Of a stretch of 64,000 nt of DNA, positions 54,851 through 62,111 are shown piece by piece. Each line of letters starts with the position of its first letter. The stretch's first letter is position 1. The notes under the pieces were generated by a model. It was not told where the DNA came from, did no database searches, and saw nothing but the letters and a program-made list of their open reading frames with translations. The position numbers were made by a program, and so were the translations under genes. Source of the stretch: Salinicoccus sediminis (GTDB lineage Bacteria > Bacillota > Bacilli > Staphylococcales > Salinicoccaceae); NCBI RefSeq assembly GCF_000986795.1, contig NZ_LAYZ01000001.1, positions 62,001-126,000 on the forward strand, in the 5' to 3' direction.

Positions 54851-54958
54851 ATGTATTATTCCAATATCAAAATCAGACCAAATGATTAGATGCATATTAT
54901 TTCATTGTTCGAAATATATGGTAAAATTTAAGCTGAATCGAGAAAAGGGGGGGATGGT

Positions 54959-56734
54959 ATGCAGGTCTTCAGGAAACTTGGGTGGTTTTTCAAAAGGGAA
55001 TGGAGAAGCTATACCCTGGGTATTATTATGCTATTGCTTGTGGCCCTGTTGGAACTTGTTCCACCACAGGTTATTGGTTTTGTGATCGACCACATTACGG
55101 AGTCTACTTTAACCGGAAACATATTGATGCAATTTGTCGTCCTGCTTATTGGGGTTGCATTGCTTACATATATCGTAAGGTACTTCTGGCGAATAATGAT
55201 CTTTGGTGCAAGTTACCGTCTGGGAAGGATTCTGAGGAACAGGCTCTACAGAAAATACTCCGAGATGAGTCCGGCGTTCTATCAGAAGCGGCGGACGGGG
55301 GACTTGATGGCGCACGCAACCAATGATATCCAGGCAGTCCAGGCAACGGCGGGTGCGGGGATTCTGACGATTGCGGATTCACTGATTACAGGCGGCGCTG
55401 TTCTGGTCACGATGGCAGTCACAATCAGTCCCCAGCTGACGCTGATTGCGATGATTCCGCTGCCGCTGATGGTGATCCTGACCAGTTATTACGGTACCCT
55501 GCTCAACCGGGGATTCAAAAAGGCGCAGGCAGCCTTCAGCCGGCTGAATGACAAGACGCAGGAAAGCGTCGCGGGCATCAAAGTGACGAAGACTTTCGGC
55601 TATGAGGAGAGCGACCATGAAGATTTCCGCAGCCTGAGTGACGAAGTTGTCGAGAAGAATCTGAAAGTGTCAAAAGTGGATGCTCTGTTCGATCCGACAA
55701 TCATGTCGGTGATCGGCATAAGTTACTTTCTGTCCATCCTGTTTGGTGCCCGGATGGTGCTTGATGAAACGATTTCCATCGGGCAGCTGGTGACATTTAC
55801 AACATATCTCGGCATGATGGTCTGGCCGCTTCTTGCACTGGGATGGTTCTTCAACCTTGTGCAGCGCGGACGGGCATCATATGACCGGATTGAGGAAGTG
55901 ATGATGACACGGAATGACATCGGAACAGATTACAGGATCGAAGACGCTCCGGATGGTGATATAACATTCGATATCGGTGCCTTCAACTTTCCGGGTGATG
56001 AAACGGCCGGTCTGAGGGATATCGGTTTTACTGTTTTAAAAGGGACGACACTTGGCATCGTCGGACGTACCGGTTCCGGAAAAAGTGCCCTCATCAGACT
56101 CCTTCTCCGCGAGTTCGATACTGTGAATCCTGACGATATCATGTACGGCGGACATGCCATCCGGGACTATGGCCTGACAAATTTGAGAAGCCGGTTCGGC
56201 TATGTGCCGCAGGATCATTTCCTGTTCTCTGCAACCATCAGGGATAACATCGCATTCAGCAATCCCGGACTTGACGATAGAGCAGTCAGTGAAGCGGCAC
56301 GCCTCAGTCATATACACGATGACATAAAGTCATTCCCGGATGGATACGGCACCGTAGTCGGGGAGCGCGGGGTGTCATTGTCCGGCGGCCAGAAACAGCG
56401 GATTTCCATCGCCAGGGCGCTGGTGCTCGATCCTGAAGTGCTGATACTGGACGATTCTCTGTCCGCTGTGGATGCAGAGACTGAAGAGAGGATCCTTGCC
56501 AATATGCAGTCGGCAAGGGCGGGCAAGACGAATATCATTACAGCCCATCGCATGAGTGCCGTAAGCCATGCTGATCTGATCATCGTCATGGACCGCGGCA
56601 CGGTGCTCGAGCGTGGCACACACAGGGAACTGATGGAACTACAGGGCTGGTACCATGATACCTACAACGCCCAGGCACTGCGTGAGCAACTGGAAAGTTC
56701 TCTCGATGAACTTGTGGAAAAGGAGGATGGGTAA
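54959..56734 (+). CDS. yheI: ABC exporter half-transporter, degenerate-site subunit (YheI type)
   Basis: This 591-residue protein has six membrane segments and one ATPase domain, and resembles YheI of the heterodimeric exporter YheI/YheH of Bacillus. Walker A is GRTGSGKSA and the signature LSGGQKQRIS, but Walker B ends in LILDDSLSAVD, so the catalytic Glu is Asp; the switch His is present (ITAHRMSAV). The gene overlaps the next ABC gene by one base. A poly-G ribosome binding site (GGGGGG at about 54948) precedes ATG 54959. Relatives export drugs or respond to ribosome inhibitors; the substrate is not known here. Confidence 0.92.
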   Translation: MQVFRKLGWFFKREWRSYTLGIIMLLLVALLELVPPQVIGFVIDHITESTLTGNILMQFVVLLIGVALLTYIVRYFWRIMIFGASYRLGRILRNRLYRKYSEMSPAFYQKRRTGDLMAHATNDIQAVQATAGAGILTIADSLITGGAVLVTMAVTISPQLTLIAMIPLPLMVILTSYYGTLLNRGFKKAQAAFSRLNDKTQESVAGIKVTKTFGYEESDHEDFRSLSDEVVEKNLKVSKVDALFDPTIMSVIGISYFLSILFGARMVLDETISIGQLVTFTTYLGMMVWPLLALGWFFNLVQRGRASYDRIEEVMMTRNDIGTDYRIEDAPDGDITFDIGAFNFPGDETAGLRDIGFTVLKGTTLGIVGRTGSGKSALIRLLLREFDTVNPDDIMYGGHAIRDYGLTNLRSRFGYVPQDHFLFSATIRDNIAFSNPGLDDRAVSEAARLSHIHDDIKSFPDGYGTVVGERGVSLSGGQKQRISIARALVLDPEVLILDDSLSAVDAETEERILANMQSARAGKTNIITAHRMSAVSHADLIIVMDRGTVLERGTHRELMELQGWYHDTYNAQALREQLESSLDELVEKEDG

Positions 56735-58506
56735 TGGAGGATAATACGTTCAATCTCACCTTCAATGATCAAAAACAGGTACTCATCCGCCTGATGAAGT
56801 ATACGCTGCCATTCAGAAAGACCCTTCTGGCAGGATTCCTGATGCTGATCATTTCGACGGTAGCGGGTGTCGCGACACCTTATATCGTCATGATTTTCAT
56901 CGATGAATATTTGACGCCGGGAGTATTTCCGGAATCGGATATAACCTGGCTCATCATCATTTTCTTCCTGGTCCAGGCAGTTGGAGCTGTTACGACATAT
57001 ATGCAGATCTATCTTTTCCAGTATCTTGCGTTCAGAGTCATCCAGCAATTGAGAATTGATGCGTTCAGTAAGATCGGCAGGCTCGGTATGCGCTATTTTG
57101 ACAAAGTGCCGGGCGGCAGTGTAGTTTCCAGGCTCACAAATGATACAGAGGCGATTGTCGAGATGTTCATCGGTGTGCTGGCGTCATTCCTCATGGCATT
57201 TTTCATGGTGATCTCCAGTTTCATCATGATGTTCGTGCTGGATTTTAAACTGGCATTGTTTGCGCTCATATTCATGCCGGTCATCGTATTGATCCTTGCA
57301 GTCTACCGCCGGTATTCCGCCAATTTCTTCTCGCACGCAAGACAGCTTCTGAGTGATTTGAATGCAAAGTTGGCAGAGGGCATCGAGGGCATGAAGATCA
57401 TACAGGTCTTCAACCAGGAGAAGCGTCTCAGGAGTGAATTTGAAGAAATCAACGAAGCGCATTATCAGTACAATATGAAGAATGTAAGGCTTGACGGACT
57501 TCTGCTCAGGCCGGCCATAAGTATGATCAGTGTGCTGGCAATCGCATTGATTTTATCGTATTTTGGTCTGCTCAGTTTTGAAGGCGGCGTGACAGCAGGT
57601 GTCGTATTCGCCTTTATCCAGTACATGGAACGCTTTTTCGAACCGATCAACCAGGTCAGTCAGAATCTGAATATTTTCCAGCAGGCACTTGTCGCCGCAA
57701 GCCGGGTGTTCGCTCTGATAGATGACGGGCGGATGGAGCCGGTTCAAAATGAAAATGAGTCATATGACATTACAGAAGGGAAAGTGGAGTTTAAAAACGT
57801 CACTTTCAGTTATGACGGCAAAGTCGATGTTCTGAATGATATCTCATTTACAGCAGAATCGGGCCAGACGGTGGCGCTCGTTGGACATACTGGTTCAGGC
57901 AAGAGTTCAATCATCAATCTGTTCATGCGGTTCTACGAATTTGAAAGAGGCGAGATACTGATTGACGGGCAGTCCATCAAAGAAATTCCAAAGCTTGAAA
58001 TGAAGGAGAAGATCGGACTGGTGCTGCAGGATCCTTTCATTTTCTACGGGACAGTGGAGTCGAATATAAAACTGTATCATCCTACAATGACTTTCGAGCA
58101 GGTGAAAGAGGCGGCGAAGTTCGTCAGGGCGGATCGGTTCATTCAAAAGCTGCCCGGTGACTATGGCCATAAAGTGATTGAAAAGGGGAGTGCGTTCTCA
58201 AGCGGGGAACGCCAGCTCATCGCTTTCGCCCGGACGATGGCCATGGATCCCAAAATACTGATCCTGGATGAGGCGACGGCAAACATCGATTCTGAAACGG
58301 AAGAGGAAATCCAGAAGTCACTTTCAAAAATGAGGAAGGGAAGGACGACCCTCGCGATTGCACACCGGCTTTCCACCATCCAGGATGCAGACCAGATCAT
58401 AGTGCTGAACCGCGGCTCAATCGCAGAAAGCGGCACGCATGATGAACTGATCAGGAGCCGTGGAATCTATCACAGGATGTATCAGCTCCAGAACGGCCAG
58501 GGCTAA
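56734..58506 (+). CDS. yheH: ABC exporter half-transporter, catalytic subunit (YheH type)
   Basis: This 590-residue partner has six membrane segments and an ATPase with Walker A GHTGSGKSS, Walker B ILILDEATANID with the catalytic Glu, and the switch His (IAHRLSTI). The signature is altered to FSSGERQLIA. This is complementary to the defects of the YheI-type partner, so one of the two ATP sites should be active. Its start overlaps the preceding stop codon. It is shorter than the 673-residue Bacillus YheH, which has an extra extension. Confidence 0.92.
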   Translation: MEDNTFNLTFNDQKQVLIRLMKYTLPFRKTLLAGFLMLIISTVAGVATPYIVMIFIDEYLTPGVFPESDITWLIIIFFLVQAVGAVTTYMQIYLFQYLAFRVIQQLRIDAFSKIGRLGMRYFDKVPGGSVVSRLTNDTEAIVEMFIGVLASFLMAFFMVISSFIMMFVLDFKLALFALIFMPVIVLILAVYRRYSANFFSHARQLLSDLNAKLAEGIEGMKIIQVFNQEKRLRSEFEEINEAHYQYNMKNVRLDGLLLRPAISMISVLAIALILSYFGLLSFEGGVTAGVVFAFIQYMERFFEPINQVSQNLNIFQQALVAASRVFALIDDGRMEPVQNENESYDITEGKVEFKNVTFSYDGKVDVLNDISFTAESGQTVALVGHTGSGKSSIINLFMRFYEFERGEILIDGQSIKEIPKLEMKEKIGLVLQDPFIFYGTVESNIKLYHPTMTFEQVKEAAKFVRADRFIQKLPGDYGHKVIEKGSAFSSGERQLIAFARTMAMDPKILILDEATANIDSETEEEIQKSLSKMRKGRTTLAIAHRLSTIQDADQIIVLNRGSIAESGTHDELIRSRGIYHRMYQLQNGQG

Positions 58507-58549
58507 ATGTCATAGAAAGTTCTAAAACATTCCCATAAACTATATAACA

Positions 58550-58588
58550 ACCCCCATCACGTCTGATAAAATGACTATGAATGGGGGT
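58550..58588 (+). promoter_or_regulatory. Inverted repeat covering the ccdA ribosome binding site
   Basis: ACCCCCAT (58550-58557) is a perfect complement of ATGGGGGT (58581-58588), whose GGGGG is the ribosome binding site of ccdA. In the RNA the 8-bp hairpin with a 23-base loop could hide this site. Confidence 0.5.
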
Positions 58589-58594
58589 AGTATC

Positions 58595-59299
58595 ATGGGC
58601 AGTGAAGTAACGTTTCTCCTTGCATTTGGAGCCGGTGTTCTGAGTTTTATCTCGCCCTGTGTGCTTCCGGTGTTTCCTGCTTTCGTCTCTTACATAACAG
58701 GGATGAGCTATAATGAAGTGGAAAAACAAAAATTTAATGCAAAAGCGATATTGCATACACTTTTCTTCCTTGTCGGGTTCAGTCTGATATATATTGCACT
58801 CGGTTTTGGTACAGCATTTTTAGGCGGGTTCCTGATCGAGCATGGTAATCTGATAAGACAGCTGGGATCCATCCTGATAATCGTCTTTGGCCTGATCATA
58901 ACAGGAGTGCTGAACTTCAATTTCCTGATGAAAGACAGGAAAGTACAGTTTAAAAACAGACCTTCTGGGTTCCTTGGATCCATATTCATCGGTATGGCAT
59001 TTGCTGCGGGCTGGTCGCCCTGCAACGGACCGATCATCGGTGCGATTTTCGCCATGAGTGCAACGGAGCCGAACAATGCCTTGATTTTAATGATCGTCTA
59101 TTGCCTTGGTTTTGCAGTGCCGTTCTTCATTTTGAGTTTCTTTGTATCCCGCACACGCTGGATGCTGAAGTACTCTAATATCATCATGAAAGCGGGCGGC
59201 GTCCTCATGATACTGATGGGAGTCCTGCTGTATTTTGACGGACTGACTCAGATCATCATCTGGCTGCAACCGTTCTTTGGAGATTTCCAGGGGTTCTGA
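58595..59299 (+). CDS. ccdA: Thiol-disulfide membrane transporter CcdA
   Basis: CcdA moves reducing power across the membrane, as needed for cytochrome c maturation and other outside thiol enzymes. The 234-residue protein has six membrane segments and the redox cysteines in FISPCVLPVFPAF and GWSPCNGPIIGAI. ATG 58595 follows GGGGGT; an in-frame ATG at 58571 lies before this site. It is next to ccdC, as in Bacillus. The thioredoxin-like partner is not in this window. Confidence 0.93.
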   Translation: MGSEVTFLLAFGAGVLSFISPCVLPVFPAFVSYITGMSYNEVEKQKFNAKAILHTLFFLVGFSLIYIALGFGTAFLGGFLIEHGNLIRQLGSILIIVFGLIITGVLNFNFLMKDRKVQFKNRPSGFLGSIFIGMAFAAGWSPCNGPIIGAIFAMSATEPNNALILMIVYCLGFAVPFFILSFFVSRTRWMLKYSNIIMKAGGVLMILMGVLLYFDGLTQIIIWLQPFFGDFQGF

Positions 59300-59300
59300 T

Positions 59301-59786
59301 ATGGATATGGAAAATATATTATTCACAGCAGCTTCCATAATGGCGGTTTTCATGGGCGTTGGTGCAATCATAGTCAGGCAGAAGGCCGCGAAGCGGCCGC
59401 TCACGATGAAGAAAATATTGATTCCGCCCGTCATGATGTCGACCGGTGCACTGATGTATGTGTTCCCGTACTTCAGGCTGACACCCGTGGAAATCGGGGA
59501 ATCGGTGATAATGGGCGCCGTCTTCTCCATACTGCTGGTGCTGACCACCAGATATGAAGAGAAGGACAGTGCGCTCTATGTAAAACAATCCAGACTTTTT
59601 CCACTTATCCTCGTTACATTGCTTGCACTGAGAATAATACTCAAATCGATCCTATCCATGAGCATCTCACCCGGAGAGATCGGCGGTATGTTCTTCCTGC
59701 TGGCATTTGTCATGATCGTCATATGGCGGCTCAGCATGTATATCCACCTGAGGGCATTCAAAAAGCAGCAGATCAGTTCATTCTGA
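59301..59786 (+). CDS. ccdC: CcdC-like membrane protein (YneJ)
   Basis: This protein of 161 residues matches CcdC/YneJ, which is found with CcdA in Bacillus but whose role is unclear. It has about five membrane segments, such as ILFTAASIMAVFMGVGAIIV and KKILIPPVMMSTGALMYVF. ATG 59301 begins 1 base after the ccdA stop, with AGGGG at about 59289. Its end overlaps the convergent DUF2621 gene by 9 bases, and a terminator hairpin is formed within the last codons of both. Confidence 0.88.
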   Translation: MDMENILFTAASIMAVFMGVGAIIVRQKAAKRPLTMKKILIPPVMMSTGALMYVFPYFRLTPVEIGESVIMGAVFSILLVLTTRYEEKDSALYVKQSRLFPLILVTLLALRIILKSILSMSISPGEIGGMFFLLAFVMIVIWRLSMYIHLRAFKKQQISSF

Positions 59787-59803
59787 TCTGCTGCTTATTT
59801 TTT
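59764..59803. terminator. Terminator overlapping the ends of ccdC and the DUF2621 gene
   Basis: A perfect 13-bp stem (59764-59776 with 59783-59795) with a 6-base loop is followed by TATTTTTT on the right. It lies partly in the coding ends of the two convergent genes. Confidence 0.85.
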
Positions 59804-60272
59804 CTGTCTGTTCGAATATAGAGAATTTCTGCTTTTCATCATCCGCATACTGGAACAGATCCTCGTACGGCGTATAATCTATCTCGAGCTCATTGAGTTT
59901 CTTCTTCATGAATTTATGGTCCCGTTTCGGCGTGGCAATGATATAGCCCTTCATTATATGGTCCAGGGTGATCTCCCTTGCCCCCTCATCCAGTGCAATC
60001 TTTGATATCCTTCCGGCAATGCGCTCTTTGGCCACATCCCTGAACAGCTCGGGTACAGGGGAAACCAGTTCATTCAGCAAAGCTTTCGACTCTTCGTCCC
60101 ATAATGGAAGGGCCTGCTGTATGTAATGATCCTGCCAGTCGAGTTCACTGTAGCCATCCTCCCGGGGCAGCTTCTTTAAGAACTTCCTGAACATGAAATA
60201 TCCGCCAATTATCATCAGTCCCAGCATGATGAATGTCCACAGGACGATCAGCCATATAAAAATGTCATTCAT
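59778..60272 (-). CDS. yneK: DUF2621 family membrane protein (YneK)
   Basis: This 164-residue protein has one N-terminal membrane segment (IFIWLIVLWTFIMLGLMIIG) and a cytosolic part with WDEESKALLNELVSPVPELFR, IAGRISKIALDEGA and ITLDHIMKGYIIATPKRDH. The latter resembles the proto-chlorophyllide-reductase-like 57 kDa-type fold seen in DUF2621/YneK proteins of unknown role. In Bacillus it lies next to ccdC as well. Its start ATG 60272 has an AGGAGGTGAG site upstream on the reverse strand. Confidence 0.88.
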   Translation of the reverse strand: MNDIFIWLIVLWTFIMLGLMIIGGYFMFRKFLKKLPREDGYSELDWQDHYIQQALPLWDEESKALLNELVSPVPELFRDVAKERIAGRISKIALDEGAREITLDHIMKGYIIATPKRDHKFMKKKLNELEIDYTPYEDLFQYADDEKQKFSIFEQTEKISSRSE

Positions 60273-60363
60273 ATGCTCACCTCCTAGCCATTATAAGATT
60301 TAAAAGAAAAATTGTCCATCTAACAATTTGTGTCGATATATGGTGTGAAAGGAGGTGGAGCAC

Positions 60364-60564
60364 ATGATCAAGAGCCTGAGTGCAAAGTTCTATTTCATTG
60401 AAGTCGACGGTGAAGGTGAGGAAAGGCTGCGTTTCAGATCCGTAAGGAACCTGGATACGAACGCAACCGATGCGGATATCAACACGCTTGCTGATATCTA
60501 TCAGAATCTGAGCAACGATTTCTATCCGACAGTGGAAAAAGAGGAAGTATACGTAATCAAGTAG
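60364..60564 (+). CDS. DUF1659 family small protein
   Basis: The 66-residue protein begins MIKSLSAKFYFIEVDGEGEE and carries SVRNLDTNATDADINTLADI, characteristic of the short DUF1659 proteins of Firmicutes, whose function is unknown. ATG 60364 has AGGAGGTGG just upstream. No membrane segment or cysteine is seen. It is followed 26 bases later by a DUF2922 gene, and then by a YvrJ gene, a repeated association. Confidence 0.78.
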   Translation: MIKSLSAKFYFIEVDGEGEERLRFRSVRNLDTNATDADINTLADIYQNLSNDFYPTVEKEEVYVIK

Positions 60565-60590
60565 ATTCAAAATCAAAGGAGGAATAATGA

Positions 60591-60803
60591 ATGAACAAGA
60601 AACTGGTTGTTGTATTCAACACAGATGCCGACCGCCGTTTTACACTCAACATCAGCAATCCGGCTGATGATTTGACTGAAGAGACACTCCTGCAGGAAGC
60701 AGGACGTCTCATCGCCACCAATGCGCTCGCACCGACGCAGGGCAAGCCGGTATCAGTATACTCTGCCAAAATCGTCGAGCAGAACGTCACTGAACTCATC
60801 TGA
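60591..60803 (+). CDS. DUF2922 family small protein
   Basis: This 70-residue protein reads MNKKLVVVFNTDADRRFTLN, then NPADDLTEETLLQEAGRLIA, typical of DUF2922. GGAGG lies about 14 bases before ATG 60591. It is beta-alpha in nature and soluble. It sits between the DUF1659 gene and the YvrJ gene in one short operon. Function is unknown for the family. Confidence 0.85.
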   Translation: MNKKLVVVFNTDADRRFTLNISNPADDLTEETLLQEAGRLIATNALAPTQGKPVSVYSAKIVEQNVTELI

Positions 60804-60805
60804 TC

Positions 60806-60925
60806 ATGGAGTGGATCACACTGGTCAGCGATGTTGGATTTCCGGCTGCGATCACCTTCTTCCTCCTGTACAGGATGGAAAGCAAACTGGATGATCTCAT
60901 AATATCCATCAGAGAGCTGCACTGA
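60806..60925 (+). CDS. yvrJ: YvrJ family mini-protein
   Basis: The 39-residue protein reads MEWITLVSDVGFPAAITFFL then LYRMESKLDDLIISIRELH. It has one membrane segment followed by a charged amphipathic helix, as in YvrJ proteins. It begins 2 bases after the DUF2922 stop without a clear ribosome binding site, so it is likely translated by coupling. A terminator follows at once. This resembles the tail of phage holin-like mini-proteins in layout, but the family is chromosomal and of unknown function. Confidence 0.82.
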   Translation: MEWITLVSDVGFPAAITFFLLYRMESKLDDLIISIRELH

Positions 60926-60929
60926 ACAG

Positions 60930-60963
60930 AACCGTCCCCGAAATTTACCAGGGGGCGGTTTTT
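60930..60963 (+). terminator. Terminator after the yvrJ gene
   Basis: AACCGTCCCC (60930-60939) pairs with GGGGGCGGTT (60951-60960) with one G-T pair, followed by T5. It closes the three-gene micro-operon. Confidence 0.88.
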
Positions 60964-60992
60964 CTAGTATAATCATCTAGTGAGGTGTTGAT

Positions 60993-62111
60993 ATGAAAAT
61001 TTTACATACTGCCGACTGGCACATCGGCAGAAGGCTCAACGGAACCGACCTGCTTTCTGATCAGATGCATGTGCTGGATCAGCTGGTCGAATATATAAAG
61101 GATGAAGGAATAGACCTCTGTGTAATAGCAGGGGATGTTTTCGACAGGAGCAACCCGTCGCAGGCAGCACTTGAACTTGTCAATGAATATCTATACAGGA
61201 TCAATATCGGACTCGGCGTGCCTGTACTTGCCATCAGCGGAAATCATGACTCAAGGTCCAGGCTGGATTACGGCAGCCGCTGGTTTGAAAAGAGTAATTA
61301 CCATATGCGCACATCCATCGGGGACATACTGAAGCCGGTGGTCATTGATGGCCATCATTTCTACATGATCCCCTACATGGATGTTCTGGAGGCGAAGCAG
61401 TATTTCATGGATGAATCGATCGTTTCACATCATGATGTGTACCGCAGGGTTACAGCAGAAATCCGCAATGTGATGGACCACGGCGCCCGCAATATTCTTG
61501 TCGGTCATATGTTCATGTCGGATGCAAAGGCGAGTGATTCCGAACGGCCGCTTTCAATCGGTCTGTCCGAGGAAGTGGGGACAGACCTTTTCACAGACTT
61601 CGACCTGATCCTGCTTGGTCATCTCCATCACCCATTTGCGATAACGCATGACGCCATCTTCTACAGCGGCTCGCTGCTCAAGTACTCTTTTTCCGAAGTC
61701 AGACAGCCCAAAGGATTCAGGGTGATAGATACCGGGGAGGGGATTGAATGCCGATTTGTGCCGACCGAATCGAAGTATGACCTGGTGCACTACAAAGGCA
61801 GCTATGATGAGGTCATAAACGAAAAGGTCACTTTCCCGGACAAAAATGCGTATTTCAAGTTTGAACTTACAGGGCTTGAGACCATCAAGGATCCGATGGC
61901 TAAACTCAAGATGATATATCCAAATACCCTGGAACTCCGGCCGGTGGTAGAGGTCCGGGAAAACAGCATGAGCAAAGTGGATGTCAACCGCTCGAGCGAC
62001 CGGGAGATCTTCGATGCATTCATCGAACAGGTGCACGGGAGTGAACTCACAGAATATCAGCAGGGGTTATTCAAACAACTATTCAAAGGTGATATAGATG
62101 AAACCGATTAG
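60993..62111 (+). CDS. sbcD: Nuclease subunit SbcD
   Basis: SbcD is the Mre11-type nuclease of the SbcCD complex, which cleaves hairpins and protein-blocked DNA ends. The 372-residue protein has phosphoesterase motifs LHTADWHIG, IAGDVFDRSNPS, ISGNHDSRSR, and the final GHLHHPF. GAGGTG precedes ATG 60993. The gene overlaps sbcC by 14 bases. All visible metal-ligand motifs are intact. Confidence 0.96.
   Translation: MKILHTADWHIGRRLNGTDLLSDQMHVLDQLVEYIKDEGIDLCVIAGDVFDRSNPSQAALELVNEYLYRINIGLGVPVLAISGNHDSRSRLDYGSRWFEKSNYHMRTSIGDILKPVVIDGHHFYMIPYMDVLEAKQYFMDESIVSHHDVYRRVTAEIRNVMDHGARNILVGHMFMSDAKASDSERPLSIGLSEEVGTDLFTDFDLILLGHLHHPFAITHDAIFYSGSLLKYSFSEVRQPKGFRVIDTGEGIECRFVPTESKYDLVHYKGSYDEVINEKVTFPDKNAYFKFELTGLETIKDPMAKLKMIYPNTLELRPVVEVRENSMSKVDVNRSSDREIFDAFIEQVHGSELTEYQQGLFKQLFKGDIDETD

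Noticed and set aside
58550-58588. Copper-type (CsoR) operator before ccdA.
   Set aside because: The C-rich and G-rich half sites resemble CsoR sites, but the spacing of 23 bases is far too long, and no copper gene is near.
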